DNA of 64,000 bases from Bacillus gobiensis (GTDB taxonomy: Bacteria; Bacillota; Bacilli; Bacillales; Bacillaceae), in assembly GCF_001278705.1 (NCBI RefSeq), contig NZ_CP012600.1:1364190-1428189 (forward strand), written 5' to 3'. Of the stretch, positions 50,815 to 60,095 are shown piece by piece. How positions within the stretch are numbered: the stretch's first letter is position 1; each line of letters opens with the position of its first letter. The notes under the pieces were generated by a model. The model saw nothing but the letters and a program-made list of their open reading frames with translations, had not been told where the DNA came from and did not search any database. Both the position numbers and the translations under genes were made by a program.

Positions 50815-51411
50815 TTAATGGCTCATCCATTTTGGCGGGGTATTTCGATCCCAATATATGCTGCCGAGTTCATAATGGGTTTGGAATGAATCATCGGCCA
50901 AATGATAATGAAAGTTAAACCAATAGCCTTCTTTAGGCGGCTGATCCAGCCTGACATGAAATTTCAGGATGTCCTCCCCAGTTTTCATGTTATAGACGTT
51001 AAATATTTTTTCTTTCCGGCCGGGATCCGGATTATCTGTAATGGCAATTGATTGAAATGCATCATGATCACTGCGTTCTTCAACTATTTTCATAATCTGC
51101 TTTTCTATTTTAGGAAGGATCACCAACCGGTAATGATCTTCTATTACTGGGCTGATTTTTGTGCCGAATTTAATAAATGATTGGTTTTCCACTTCTTCCA
51201 AAAGAGAAGATTTATAGTCTTCAAAACTTGAAAGATCGGGGGGAGTTTTTGTTTCAATTGAGCTTAGAATTTCAACTGGCGAACCATTTTCTTGTCTGGA
51301 CAGAGAAATCTCAGCCTGCTTGTCCGACATTAATGCTTGCGGCGGAGAAATCAAACCAAAGGTAGTAATAGTAAATAATACAACAAGCGTCTTACGCATC
51401 CACAGTTTCAT
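50815..51411 (-). CDS. ypjP: YpjP, secreted protein of unknown function
   Basis: 198 aa from ATG 51411 (GAAGGAATA upstream). Signal peptide (MKLWMRKTLVVLFTITTFGL, then ISPP). The mature part: LLEEVENQSFIKFGTKISPV, HYRLVILPKIEKQIMKIVEE and FKVYN-like FNVYNMKTGEDILKFHVRLD, ending HYELGSIYWDRNTPPKWM. Well conserved in Bacillus. No domain I can name. Confidence 0.8.
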   Translation of the reverse strand: MKLWMRKTLVVLFTITTFGLISPPQALMSDKQAEISLSRQENGSPVEILSSIETKTPPDLSSFEDYKSSLLEEVENQSFIKFGTKISPVIEDHYRLVILPKIEKQIMKIVEERSDHDAFQSIAITDNPDPGRKEKIFNVYNMKTGEDILKFHVRLDQPPKEGYWFNFHYHLADDSFQTHYELGSIYWDRNTPPKWMSH

Positions 51412-51552
51412 AGCCGGGTATTCCTTCCCTAGTAATCTACTGCTAATTTTAGCATAGAACGAATTTTCAGTCATCATTCGCGGTCCAGGGATCTTTATTT
51501 TTAAGAATAAAACGTTTACAATAGCATCAACAAATAGAAAGGAGAACAAAAA

Positions 51553-51624
51553 ATGGAAGCTATGTTTGTTGCTGCTTCACTGCTTACATTGATCTATTTT
51601 ATTGCCATGGAAGTTACTGATTGA
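51553..51624 (+). CDS. Very small membrane peptide, 23 aa
   Basis: ATG 51553 preceded by AAAGGAGAAC at good distance. Product MEAMFVAASLLTLIYFIAME then VTD: one hydrophobic helix. TGA stop at 51622-51624, 13 bases before the end of ypiP on the other strand. Strong ribosome site and helix argue for a real gene, but nothing else supports it. Confidence 0.5.
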   Translation: MEAMFVAASLLTLIYFIAMEVTD

Positions 51625-51636
51625 TGATTAAGCCAA

Positions 51637-52407
51637 TTATTTTTTCAATAATACCCCGTAGTGAAATAAGGAGCTTTTTCGTTTATATACGGTAAATCCA
51701 AACTGATTAAACCGTGGGCTTTTCCAATGATCCTTCAATACAACGGATCTTTTTGCAACTCGAATCGCCTCAGAAACGCTCTCAGGTTGAAATTGATACT
51801 CGGCAAACAGCCGCAGCGGCGCGATGCCCTCCGATTGCTCAATCGGCTGGTGAAACATGGGATCAAAATAGACAACGTCAAAAGCTTCGTCTGGGAGCTG
51901 ACGAAGGTATTCCAGGTGGTCTGCCGATTTTGCTTGAATTCTTCTCATAGCTTCATTTACTTCTGTAATATTCGTTTCCCAACTTGTTAGCCCTGTACTC
52001 ACAAGAAAGGCGAGTATCGGGCTTTTTTCAAGACCGATAACCGCCCCTTCTCTACCAGCAGCCAGACTTGCGACAATTGCATCAGACCCCAGCCCCAACG
52101 TACAGTCCAGAAGACTGTCACCTCGTTTAAGCTCAGTCGCAATCAGGAATGGATCTTCTTCTCCCCTTAACCATCTTTTCGCTCTAAATAAAGAAGAGCC
52201 GGGATGAAAGAAGAATTTCTCCCCTTTAATCGGGTACAATTCAAATCGTTCATTCCCAATGACCAAAACATCATCATTTTCTTCTTGAATGATTTGTTGA
52301 ACCGACTTCTTATTTCGTTTCAAAAATTTAGAATGAAAATAGCGGCTTGCGTTTTCTGCCGTCAAGACGGTATTTTCATTTGGTCGGTAGCTGGTGGTAA
52401 TTATCAT
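51637..52407 (-). CDS. ypiP: YpiP, RsmJ-like SAM-dependent methyltransferase
   Basis: 256 aa. Class I MTase: SLLDCTLGLGSDAIVASLAA (motif I), AVIGLEKSPILAFLVSTGL, AFDVVYFDPMFHQPIEQSEG (DPMF, the catalytic motif of m2G/m5-type N-methyltransferases), RSVVLKDHWKSPRF. Related to RsmJ, which makes m2G1516 in 16S rRNA; whether this one has that target is inference. Confidence 0.84.
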   Translation of the reverse strand: MIITTSYRPNENTVLTAENASRYFHSKFLKRNKKSVQQIIQEENDDVLVIGNERFELYPIKGEKFFFHPGSSLFRAKRWLRGEEDPFLIATELKRGDSLLDCTLGLGSDAIVASLAAGREGAVIGLEKSPILAFLVSTGLTSWETNITEVNEAMRRIQAKSADHLEYLRQLPDEAFDVVYFDPMFHQPIEQSEGIAPLRLFAEYQFQPESVSEAIRVAKRSVVLKDHWKSPRFNQFGFTVYKRKSSLFHYGVLLKK

Positions 52408-52439
52408 CTTTTAAGCCTCGAATAGGTAAGTTTACACGT

Positions 52440-52874
52440 TTAGCAATGTGCTTCAAACGCGGACTGAATATTTTCCATGATAGTTTCCATCTCATGGCCT
52501 TCAATTTCATGGCGCGGAATAAAATGGACCACTTGATTGTCTTTCAAAAGAGCCATTGAAGGAGATGAAGGCTCATAACCTGTAAAGTATTCCCTCATTT
52601 TTTCAGTTGCCTCTTTGTCCTGTCCTGCAAATACAGTAACAGCGTGGTCAGGTTTTTTACTGCTGTCAGCAAGAGCCCTTGTCGCCGCTGGTCTTGCTAA
52701 GCCAGCAGCACAGCCGCAAACAGAGTTTACTACGACGAGCGTGGTTCCTTTCACCGACTCCATAAATTCTTCCACGTCTTCTTTTGATGTTAATTCTTCA
52801 AACCCTGCTGAGGTTAACTCTTGCCTCATAGGTATAACGAGCTGGCGCATATATTCTTCATATGCCATAGACAT
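52440..52874 (-). CDS. brxA: BrxA (YphP), bacilliredoxin
   Basis: 144 aa from ATG 52874 (AAGGGGG upstream). DUF1094 thioredoxin fold with the Cys-Gly-Cys active site in VVNSVCGCAAGLARPAA and FTGYEPSSPSMALLKDN. It removes bacillithiol from proteins (de-bacillithiolation). Downstream of ilvD by 69 bp with a hairpin in between. Works with the bacillithiol made by the BshB2 pathway elsewhere in this window. Confidence 0.92.
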   Translation of the reverse strand: MSMAYEEYMRQLVIPMRQELTSAGFEELTSKEDVEEFMESVKGTTLVVVNSVCGCAAGLARPAATRALADSSKKPDHAVTVFAGQDKEATEKMREYFTGYEPSSPSMALLKDNQVVHFIPRHEIEGHEMETIMENIQSAFEAHC

Positions 52875-52889
52875 AAAAAAAACCCCCTT

Positions 52890-52915
52890 GTATTCTTTTA
52901 CTGGAGTAAAGAATA
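52890..52915 (-). other. Hairpin between ilvD and brxA
   Basis: GTATTCTTTT-ACTGGAGT-AAAGAATAC, a 9-bp stem without T run, just before the ribosome site of brxA. It could slow read-through or protect an mRNA end. Confidence 0.4.
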
Positions 52916-52943
52916 CTATAGAGGGCAACTTTTTTCAAATATT

Positions 52944-54653
52944 CTATTTTACAGGAGTTTTTTCCGGTACTTCTTCAAATAAATCAGTTACAGCACCTTT
53001 TGACGAGCATGAGACCGTTCTTGCATATTTCGCCAAGACTCCGCGTTTTACAAGCTCAGGCGCTTTAAACGATTTTCTTCTTTCTGCTAATTCCTCATCA
53101 GACAACGCCACGTTCAATACTCTGTTATCACTATCAACGGTAATCATATCGCCTGTTTGAATTAACGCAATCGGTCCGCCTACCTGTGCTTCCGGCGCAA
53201 TATGGCCAACGACCAAACCGTGCGTTCCTCCGGAAAATCTTCCATCTGTCAAGAGAGCAACATTTTTTCCAAGTCCTTTTCCGACGAGAATTGCAGAAAT
53301 TGAAAGCATTTCCGGCATTCCAGGCCCGCCTTTTGGTCCTTCATAGCGAATAACAAGGACATCACCAGGTTTAATTTCATCGTTTAGAACAGCGTTTGTT
53401 GCCTCTTCCTCTGTATCATAAACCTTTGCTGGTCCTGTCAGCTTGGTCACCTTCAAACCAGATACTTTAGCAAGCGCGCCTTCAGGAGCAAGATTACCTC
53501 GCAGAACAACAAGAGGGCCGTCCTTACGCAAAGGTGCTTCCAATGGATAAATGACCTTCTGTCCTTCCTTCAGACCTTCACATTCAGCTAAATTCTCGGC
53601 AACTGTTTTTCCGGTTACTGTCAAGCAATCTCCGTGCAAATAACCCTTTTCTAAAAGCAGTTTCATAACAGCAGGAACTCCGCCTGCTTCATGCAAATCC
53701 TGCATGACATACTGTCCGCTCGGCTTCAGGTCAGCAATGTGTGGAACCTTCTTTTGCATCCGGATAAAGTCATCAAGAGTCAAGTCAACCTTTATAGCAT
53801 GTGCAATTGCTAGTAAATGTAGCACGGCATTTGTTGAGCCGCCTAAAGCCATAACGACTGTGATCGCATTTTCAAAAGCTTCTTTTGTCATGATATCTTT
53901 CGGATAGATTCCTTTTTCAAGGAGCTTGTACACCGCTTCGCCTGCCGCTTTACAATCCGCGTTTTTATAAGCGGAAATTGCAGGATTAGATGAGCTTCCC
54001 GGAAGACTCATTCCCATTGCTTCGATCGCAGAAGCCATCGTATTGGCTGTATACATTCCACCGCAAGAGCCGGCTCCTGGACATGCATGGCATTCGATTT
54101 GTTTTAATTCATGGTCATCGATATCATGGTTATTATGCTTTCCTACTCCTTCGAATACTGAAACGATATCAATGTCTTTTTCTTTCAGCTTTCCTGGTGC
54201 GATCGTTCCACCATATACAAAAACAGCAGGAACCTCGCTTCGCGAAATCGCAATCATACAGCCTGGCATATTTTTGTCACAGCCTCCGATTGCCACGAAT
54301 GCATCTAAGCTTTCGCCGCCTACAACCGTTTCAATGCTGTCGGCAATGACTTCACGGCTTGGCAGTGAATATCTCATGCCTTCGGTTCCCATTGAAATAC
54401 CGTCTGCTACTGTGATTGTGTTAAATATTAGAGGTGCTCCCCCTGCATCCTTAGCGCCTGCTTTCGCGCTTCTGGCAAGCTCGTCGATATGCATATTGCA
54501 CGGGGTTACTTCACTCCACGTGCTTGCGATGCCAATCATCGGTTTTTTGAAATCTTCGTCCTTAAAACCAACGGCTCTAAGCATTGCCCGGTTTGGAGCG
54601 CGCTTGACATCATCACTAATCACTTTACTGCGAATTCGCAAATCTTTTTCCAT
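52944..54653 (-). CDS. ilvD: Dihydroxy-acid dehydratase IlvD
   Basis: 569 aa, ATG 54653 with AAGGAGT upstream. Fe-S cluster Cys in [23 protein letters not shown] and [19 protein letters not shown]; substrate motifs [19 protein letters not shown]. Acts in valine, leucine and isoleucine synthesis (2,3-dihydroxy acid to 2-oxo acid). Promoter and CodY-like box lie upstream. Confidence 0.96.
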   Translation of the reverse strand: MEKDLRIRSKVISDDVKRAPNRAMLRAVGFKDEDFKKPMIGIASTWSEVTPCNMHIDELARSAKAGAKDAGGAPLIFNTITVADGISMGTEGMRYSLPSREVIADSIETVVGGESLDAFVAIGGCDKNMPGCMIAISRSEVPAVFVYGGTIAPGKLKEKDIDIVSVFEGVGKHNNHDIDDHELKQIECHACPGAGSCGGMYTANTMASAIEAMGMSLPGSSSNPAISAYKNADCKAAGEAVYKLLEKGIYPKDIMTKEAFENAITVVMALGGSTNAVLHLLAIAHAIKVDLTLDDFIRMQKKVPHIADLKPSGQYVMQDLHEAGGVPAVMKLLLEKGYLHGDCLTVTGKTVAENLAECEGLKEGQKVIYPLEAPLRKDGPLVVLRGNLAPEGALAKVSGLKVTKLTGPAKVYDTEEEATNAVLNDEIKPGDVLVIRYEGPKGGPGMPEMLSISAILVGKGLGKNVALLTDGRFSGGTHGLVVGHIAPEAQVGGPIALIQTGDMITVDSDNRVLNVALSDEELAERRKSFKAPELVKRGVLAKYARTVSCSSKGAVTDLFEEVPEKTPVK

Positions 54654-54687
54654 TATCTAAAACTCCTTACTATAGTTACTGCTACTA

Positions 54688-54716
54688 ACTATATAATTTT
54701 TGATTTTGATTATCAA
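54688..54716 (-). promoter_or_regulatory. Sigma-A promoter of ilvD
   Basis: Reverse strand TTGATA (54711-54716), 17-bp spacer, TATAGT (54688-54693). Both hexamers differ from consensus in one base. Confidence 0.7.
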
Positions 54717-54729
54717 TAATATTCAGTAT

Positions 54730-54744
54730 ATTTTTCAGAAAAAA
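54730..54744 (-). promoter_or_regulatory. CodY-box-like site upstream of ilvD
   Basis: Reverse strand TTTTTTCTGAAAAAT matches 12 of 15 positions of the CodY consensus AATTTTCWGAAAATT. It lies 14 bp upstream of the ilvD -35. CodY represses ilvD in B. subtilis. Confidence 0.55.
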
Positions 54745-54778
54745 CATTTCGTTCAATCATAATAGAGAACGAAATGTT
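54743..54778 (-). terminator. Hairpin ending the ypgR transcript
   Basis: Reverse strand AACATTTCGTTC / GAACGAAATGTT, a 12-bp perfect stem followed by TTTTTTC. It is 240 bases after the ypgR stop and its T run overlaps the CodY-like box. Confidence 0.7.
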
Positions 54779-55014
54779 TGTTTCATGAATTGAATATTGG
54801 ATATTTTTTCTTTGATATTAAGAAGTTTACTTCATAATGAATTCCATGGGTAAGGCAAATAATATCGATAGGTTTTCTCACAAGATTATTTTTTTGAAAT
54901 TATAAAATCATCCTTCAAGCAAATGGACTTTTAACAAAAGATCGATTAAGGTTTTAGCCTTCGTACACTAATTGCCAATAACATCATCTGGGCAGGCAAC
55001 TGCGAATGCTTCAA
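54779..55014. other. Untranslated stretch between the ypgR stop and the hairpin
   Basis: About 235 AT-rich bases with no open frame of note and no motif I recognise on either strand. A T-box leader for ilvD was looked for and not seen. Confidence 0.4.
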
Positions 55015-56151
55015 CTATCCATTGTTCTCTTGTTTTCTGCTTTCAGTCATTTGCTTCCATACAGAGCCTTTCGCTTCTTCCCCATGTTCAATGCGTTCGA
55101 TCGCCATTTTGATTTGGAGGCTCACTTCGAACTCCGGATCGTCTTCGGCAGCTTTTAGACCTTCAAGTGCTGTTTCGTCGCCAACTTCATACAAAAACAT
55201 AGCAGCTCGCCAGCGAACAAGCTTGCTGGGATCTTTCAAAGCTTTGACCATTGAAGGAATCGCCAGTGGATTACCGATATCTGATAAGCAATCACCGGCA
55301 GTTCTTCTAACGGTTACCGTTTTATCTTCCATTGCTTTATAAAGCAGCGGTAAAATATCCTCTGTTTCAAGCATTCCGATATAGACCGTCGCAAGCCTTC
55401 TGATGCTAGTTTTCTCATCGTTTAACGCCATAGTAAGGACAGGCAAGTCCGAGCTTGTAGGATTCATCTGGTCGAGATGGGCATATCTTGCTTTCCAATC
55501 CTTCTCTTCCATCATACCGACAGTAACCTTGTACGATTTTCTTTTCGGCTGCTTGCTTTCCGGCGTCTCGGATGAAGCTGCTTCTGCAAGCTGCGTAAGC
55601 CTTTCATCACTGTATGCTGCCTGTAACTCTTCGACAACATCCGTCCCGATGTCTGAAAAATCTCCGTATCTGACTCCTTGTTCTTTCCAGCTGCGATCTA
55701 GCACAACATTCGGAGAAGTGTCTTTTAGTTTTAAAATGGCATTTTGGAATCGATCGGGAAGTCCAAACCTTTTTTCCTGCTCGCCATCTGACAATTTCAC
55801 CTGTATTGGAATTCCGTTAAACATTTGAACAAAGACCTTTACTTCGCCATATGAATCATCGATTGTACCCGTAACTGCTTCCTCTTCTTCAGAATCCTGA
55901 TTGAAGGCTGCTCTTACGTTAGGAAGAATCGTTTTCCAATCGTATTTTGCATTTCTTTCAACTGCCAGGAAGTCGGCAACATGATACACTCCTTTAACTC
56001 CTTCTACGTTTAATATATTTTGAATAATGAGAGGTGCGTGCTCCATTTGCTCTTTTTTATAATTATTACTGGTTCCGCCAGGCAGCTCTTCCGATAAATT
56101 AATTTTCATCGTATTAGGGCTCGGTGTTGGTTCAATAGAAGTAATCTTCAT
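55015..56151 (-). CDS. ypgR: YpgR, Nfu/NifU-N and HEAT-repeat protein
   Basis: 378 aa from ATG 56151 (AAGGGGG upstream). N-terminal ~90 residues are a scaffold (NifU N-type) domain: SIEPTPSPNTMKINLSEELP, NVEGVKGVYHVADFLAVERN. The C-terminal half has HEAT/PBS repeats (ALNDEKTSIRRLATVYIGML, LLYKAMEDKTVTVRRTAGDC, MVKALKDPSKLVRWRAAMFL, AAEDDPEFEVSLQIKMAIER). Linked to Fe-S or conserved-fold assembly by its first domain; role not proven. It shares an operon with bsaA and the decayed ypgQ. Confidence 0.82.
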   Translation of the reverse strand: MKITSIEPTPSPNTMKINLSEELPGGTSNNYKKEQMEHAPLIIQNILNVEGVKGVYHVADFLAVERNAKYDWKTILPNVRAAFNQDSEEEEAVTGTIDDSYGEVKVFVQMFNGIPIQVKLSDGEQEKRFGLPDRFQNAILKLKDTSPNVVLDRSWKEQGVRYGDFSDIGTDVVEELQAAYSDERLTQLAEAASSETPESKQPKRKSYKVTVGMMEEKDWKARYAHLDQMNPTSSDLPVLTMALNDEKTSIRRLATVYIGMLETEDILPLLYKAMEDKTVTVRRTAGDCLSDIGNPLAIPSMVKALKDPSKLVRWRAAMFLYEVGDETALEGLKAAEDDPEFEVSLQIKMAIERIEHGEEAKGSVWKQMTESRKQENNG

Positions 56152-56538
56152 GTAGATATCCCCCTTTTTTCTTTTTCGTACATACATTCTTCATCAAACT
56201 CATTTAAGAACTGTATCATAAATGAGTGCCTTCTTTCAGCAATGGCGTACGCAGTTTTTGTATTCATAAGTTTTTTTAGCAATAATAGTTTATCATAAAA
56301 ATGGCTGATGACTCCTTGCCCGTTTTCCAGAAGTTGTCCATCATCATACAATGCATGTCCTTTGCTGCCGTCAATTATGAAGGGGTCTGCTTGTTGTTTC
56401 TTTGCAATGGCTTACTCATTTTGCGAGCCCTTGATATATGGAATGGAACCAATCAATGCCGCTATTTTCTCCTTTTAGCTCATTTTTGATCCAATCTTCA
56501 ACTGCTTTAATTTGTGTCGGCATAACGTTTTCTGTCAT
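56148..56538 (-). pseudogene. ypgQ: ypgQ, HD-domain phosphohydrolase, decayed
   Basis: Between bsaA and ypgR, the place of ypgQ (about 205 aa) in B. subtilis. Starting at ATG 56538, which overlaps the bsaA stop, the frame reads MTENVMPTQIKAVEDWIKNE then LKGENSGIDWFHSIYQGLAK, like the HD-family HDWFH N-terminus, and meets TGA. One base later the other frame reads AIAKKQQADPFIIDGSKGHA and then jumps to the family C-terminus (LMNTKTAYAIAERRHSFMIQ, FLNEFDEE). The metal HD centre (LLHD) and about 80 residues are missing. Hence a frameshift plus an internal deletion; not functional. Confidence 0.75.
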
Positions 56539-57026
56539 GCTACACTCTCAGACAATAACGCTTCTATTTCCTTTTCAAGCTCCTTAGGCTTCGTATTTGG
56601 TGAATATCGCTTCACTGTTTCTCCCTGTTTGTCCACCAGGAATTTTGTGAAATTCCACTTTATCGCTTTAGAACCGAGTACTCCTTTTGCATCATTTGCT
56701 AATTTTTTGTAAAGCGGATGAGCCTTCTCACCATTGACGTCTATTTTTTTAAACAGCGGAAAAGTAACTCCGTAGTTCAAGCTGCAAAATTCTTGAATTT
56801 CCTCTTCGCTCCCGGGTTCTTGGCTCATAAATTGATTACAGGGAAATCCGAGTATTTCCAGACCTTCTTCCCGGTAGTTTTCGTAGAGCTCCTGAAGCTC
56901 TTTATATTGGGGCGTGAACCCGCACTTGCTTGCCGTATTGACGATAAGAAGCACCTTTCCCCTATAATGCTCCATCTTTATTTCTTTTCCGTCAATCGTT
57001 TGAACAGATATGTGATAAATTGACAT
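56535..57026 (-). CDS. bsaA: BsaA, glutathione peroxidase-like thiol peroxidase
   Basis: 163 aa from ATG 57026 (AAGGAGGAT upstream). GPx fold with Cys in place of Sec: VNTASKCGFTPQYKELQ, then LGFPCNQFMSQEPGSEEEIQ, and IKWNFTKFLVDKQG with the Gln/Trp/Asn partners. Probably reduces peroxides with thioredoxin or bacillithiol as donor. Head of the bsaA-ypgQ-ypgR operon. Confidence 0.9.
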   Translation of the reverse strand: MSIYHISVQTIDGKEIKMEHYRGKVLLIVNTASKCGFTPQYKELQELYENYREEGLEILGFPCNQFMSQEPGSEEEIQEFCSLNYGVTFPLFKKIDVNGEKAHPLYKKLANDAKGVLGSKAIKWNFTKFLVDKQGETVKRYSPNTKPKELEKEIEALLSESVA

Positions 57027-57281
57027 CACTGATCCTCCTTCGATTCATGGTATGACATCCATGTAATATTTTACTATTTTCTTTTTAAGGAACAAACAAT
57101 TATCCGAGTAAAAACAAAAAAATAAATGTAATCGAAACGAAGTCTGTAATTCTTTCGTCTAAGTAGTGGAGTTTTGAAAGGATACACGTGTTTAAGCTGG
57201 GTGTTGTGCCTTATATGATTGAAATGTCAAAGGAAAATTCCTATAATGAAGAAAACCTGACACATCAAAGGAGGGTGCACC

Positions 57282-58190
57282 TTGCCTATCAATATACCGG
57301 CTCATTTGCCGGCAAAACAAATTCTTGAAAGTGAAAACATCTTTGTTATGGAAGATCAAAGAGCATTTCACCAGGACATACGTCCTTTAAATATTGTTAT
57401 TCTTAATTTAATGCCGCAGAAAATCAAGACTGAAACACAGCTGCTGCGATTGCTTGGGAATTCACCATTACAAGTACACTTTACATTCTTAATTCCCAGC
57501 ACTCACACTCCTAAAAATACGTCACAGCAGCATCTAAACGATTTTTATACGACGTTTGAACAGATCCGTGATAAAAAGTTTGATGGAATGATTATTACCG
57601 GCGCCCCGATTGAGCATTTGCCCTATGACCATGTGTCCTATTGGGAAGAGTTAAAGGAGATTATGGATTGGAGTAAGGAACACGTCACTTCTACCTTTCA
57701 TATTTGCTGGGGCGCTCAAGCCGGACTGTATCACCATTATGGAATAGATAAGAAGATGCTTCCCAAAAAACTTTTTGGTGTTTTCGAACACGATTTGCTT
57801 GAAAAAAATGAACGATTGGTACGAGGATTTGATGAAGTATACTATGTCCCACATTCCCGGCATACTGATATAAGTATAGAGGACATTAAAAAGGTGCCTG
57901 GCTTAAAACTTCTCAGTGTTTCACAAGAAGCTGGCGTTTGCTTGATTGCATCCGACGATGAAAAGCAGGTATTTTTAACAGGTCATCCCGAATATGATAC
58001 AACGACCTTATTAGAAGAGTATGAAAGGGATTTGAAGAAGGAAGTTCCCATCTCTCCGCCGAAACATTATCTTAAGGAAATCGACGGTAAACAAGTTCCG
58101 GTTAACCGCTGGAAGTCACATGCGACATTATTATTTATGAATTGGTTAAATTATTACGTCTATCAGGAAACACCGTACGACTGGAAATGA
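57282..58190 (+). CDS. metA: Homoserine O-acyltransferase MetA
   Basis: 302 aa, TTG 57282 with AAAGGAGGGTG upstream. Family signs: [40 protein letters not shown], the active-site Cys in [18 protein letters not shown] and the catalytic His/Glu in [16 protein letters not shown]. Acylates homoserine (acetyl in Bacillus) in methionine synthesis. I looked for an S-box in the 250-base leader and did not see one. Confidence 0.93.
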   Translation: MPINIPAHLPAKQILESENIFVMEDQRAFHQDIRPLNIVILNLMPQKIKTETQLLRLLGNSPLQVHFTFLIPSTHTPKNTSQQHLNDFYTTFEQIRDKKFDGMIITGAPIEHLPYDHVSYWEELKEIMDWSKEHVTSTFHICWGAQAGLYHHYGIDKKMLPKKLFGVFEHDLLEKNERLVRGFDEVYYVPHSRHTDISIEDIKKVPGLKLLSVSQEAGVCLIASDDEKQVFLTGHPEYDTTTLLEEYERDLKKEVPISPPKHYLKEIDGKQVPVNRWKSHATLLFMNWLNYYVYQETPYDWK

Positions 58191-58412
58191 AATTTTATTG
58201 GCCCTAGGTCCGATGCATTAAAATGATACTATGTTAAAATACAGTTGGATCGCATTTCCAAAAGCAATTATAGTGAACTTTTTCCTATTTAATATTTTAT
58301 TTTCATAAAAATTTAGGTTATGTTAATATTTTTAATGAGGTTAATATGCTATCTTATATGTATCATCTATTAAAACTTTATTCCATAAGCTCTTGTTGTT
58401 GATTAGATTGAG
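58191..58412. other. Intergenic stretch upstream of ugtP
   Basis: About 220 AT-rich bases. No clear terminator after metA nor a strong promoter can be named. Confidence 0.35.
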
Positions 58413-58418
58413 GTGAAA

Positions 58419-59570
58419 ATGTTGAAGACCGATAAAAAAATTCTATTGTTAACTGCTAACTACGGAAACGGCCATATGCAGGTAGCAAAAACCTTGCATA
58501 AAGAATGTGAAAGGCTTGGATTTAACAATGTAGTAGTTTCTAATTTATATGAAGAATCAAATCCAATTTTCTCAGAAATCACGCAGTTTCTGTACTTGAA
58601 AAGCTTTTCCATCGGGAAGCAATTCTATCGCCTATTTTATTATGGTGTAGATAAGATGTACAATAAGAGAAAATTTAACCTCTATTACAAAGTGGGGAAC
58701 AAACAGCTTGACTATTTAGTAAGAAAGCACAAGCCCGATATTATTATTAACACGTTTCCGATGATTGTTGTTCCGGAATACAGGAGAAAAACGGGTAGAG
58801 TGATTCCAACGTTTAACGTATTGACAGACTTTTGCCTTCATAAAATCTGGGTTCATGAAAATATTGATAAATATTATGTAGCTACTGACTACGTAAAAGA
58901 AAAACTAATAGAAATCGGCACTCATCCGAATGATATAAAGATCACTGGAATTCCTATCCGTTCACAGTTTGAAGAAACAGTTCCCACGGCTGATATCTAT
59001 ACAAAATATCAGCTTGATCCAAGTAAAAAAAATCTCTTGATTATGGCAGGCGCTCATGGAGTCTTGAAAAATGCCAAGGAATTATGTGAGACGCTTGCAA
59101 AGAACGATGATGTCCAAATCATTGTCGTCTGCGGGAAAAATACCGCTCTTAAAGATTCTCTTGAAGAAATCAGACGGGCATACCCTCAGAAAATTAAGAT
59201 TCTTGGCTACGTTGAGCGAATTGATGAGTTGTTCAGAGTCACAGATTGCATGATTACCAAACCGGGCGGGATTACGTTAACCGAAGCTTCAGCACTCGGC
59301 GTACCTGTCATCCTATACAAACCAGTGCCCGGGCAAGAAAAAGAAAATGCGCTGTTTTTCGAAGAGAAAGGCGCGGCGATCGTTGTAAACCGCCATGAAG
59401 AAATACTTCATGCAGTTGCTTCCCTGCTTTCTGACGAAAAACGATTAGAGCAAATGAAAAAGAATATCAAAAGTCTGCATTCTAAAAATTCAGCTGAAAC
59501 GATCCTCATTGACATCATCAATGAATCAGATAAAGTATATAGCAGATACAGAGAAAGAGCTCTCGTTTAG
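58419..59570 (+). CDS. ugtP: UgtP, UDP-glucose diacylglycerol glucosyltransferase
   Basis: About 383 aa. The start may be ATG 58419 or TTG 58422; GAGGTG lies just upstream. GT28-type fold: ILLLTANYGNGHMQVAKTLH at the N-terminus, TFPMIVVPEYRRKTGRVIPT, VCGKNTALKDSLEEI, and the UDP-sugar site DCMITKPGGITLTEASALGV followed by KPVPGQEKEN. Adds glucose to diacylglycerol for glycolipids and lipoteichoic acid anchors; in B. subtilis it also inhibits FtsZ as a nutrient sensor. Nearly full similarity to B. subtilis UgtP as I remember it. Confidence 0.95.
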   Translation: MLKTDKKILLLTANYGNGHMQVAKTLHKECERLGFNNVVVSNLYEESNPIFSEITQFLYLKSFSIGKQFYRLFYYGVDKMYNKRKFNLYYKVGNKQLDYLVRKHKPDIIINTFPMIVVPEYRRKTGRVIPTFNVLTDFCLHKIWVHENIDKYYVATDYVKEKLIEIGTHPNDIKITGIPIRSQFEETVPTADIYTKYQLDPSKKNLLIMAGAHGVLKNAKELCETLAKNDDVQIIVVCGKNTALKDSLEEIRRAYPQKIKILGYVERIDELFRVTDCMITKPGGITLTEASALGVPVILYKPVPGQEKENALFFEEKGAAIVVNRHEEILHAVASLLSDEKRLEQMKKNIKSLHSKNSAETILIDIINESDKVYSRYRERALV

Positions 59571-59574
59571 TCAG

Positions 59575-59616
59575 AAAAAGGCTCCCCTCTTTAGGTGAAG
59601 GGGAGCCTTTTCTTTT
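59575..59616 (+). terminator. Terminator after ugtP
   Basis: AAAAAGGCTCCCCT-N10-AGGGGAGCCTTTTCTTTT, very strong stem. Confidence 0.92.
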
Positions 59617-59689
59617 GCTGGCATATCGCGAAATTTTCTGCTGTAATAGAAAATTATCGTTATTTTATCGTATTTTACCTCTTGACAAC

Positions 59690-59718
59690 TTGACTTTGAT
59701 CGGTAAATACTGTATAGT
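59690..59718 (+). promoter_or_regulatory. Sigma-A promoter of cspD
   Basis: TTGACT (59690-59695), 17-bp spacer, TATAGT (59713-59718). It gives a leader of about 80 bases before the start codon, as is usual for cold-shock genes. Confidence 0.75.
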
Positions 59719-59805
59719 TTAAACATATCATTTAGGCGATAGCATTAAATGGTGAAAATTTTTTTTAGCACGACTTGTGCTACAGTACTAGGAGGATTAT
59801 GCAAT

Positions 59806-60006
59806 ATGCAAAACGGTAAAGTAAAATGGTTCAACAATGAAAAAGGTTTCGGATTTATTGAAGTTGAAGGCGGAGATGACGTATTCGTACATTTCACTGC
59901 TATTGAAGGTGAAGGATACAAATCATTAGAAGAAGGACAAGAGGTTTCTTTTGAGATCGTTGAAGGGAATCGTGGCCCTCAAGCATCTAATGTAGTAAAG
60001 CTTTAA
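59806..60006 (+). CDS. cspD: Cold-shock protein CspD
   Basis: 66 aa from ATG 59806 (GGAGGATT upstream). Single OB fold: [63 protein letters not shown]1 (KGFGFI) and RNP2 (VFVHF) present. RNA chaperone. It differs from B. subtilis CspD, as I recall it, in one or two residues. Frames extend upstream to 59749 but lack ribosome sites. Confidence 0.95.
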   Translation: MQNGKVKWFNNEKGFGFIEVEGGDDVFVHFTAIEGEGYKSLEEGQEVSFEIVEGNRGPQASNVVKL

Positions 60007-60044
60007 GCGTTACAAAATAACATCTTATAAACAACCAATAAAAA

Positions 60045-60075
60045 AGGGAGGCTGCTGCCTCTCTTATTTTATTTT
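60045..60075 (+). terminator. Terminator after cspD
   Basis: AGGGAGGC-TGCT-GCCTCTCT, followed by TATTTTATTTT. Confidence 0.75.
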
Positions 60076-60095
60076 CTGAACTTCTGCACCCCGAC

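Noticed and set aside
54661..55014. Possible T-box leader for ilvD
   Set aside because: No T-box antiterminator motif or specifier stem could be seen; the hairpin lies upstream of the promoter, not in the ilvD leader.
56148..56351. 67-codon open frame as a separate gene
   Set aside because: Its sequence is the C-terminal end of the HD protein YpgQ; it is part of the pseudogene rather than a gene.
57030..57281. Possible S-box riboswitch before metA
   Set aside because: No S-box consensus elements (conserved AGAG/GGA stems) nor a terminator were found in the leader.
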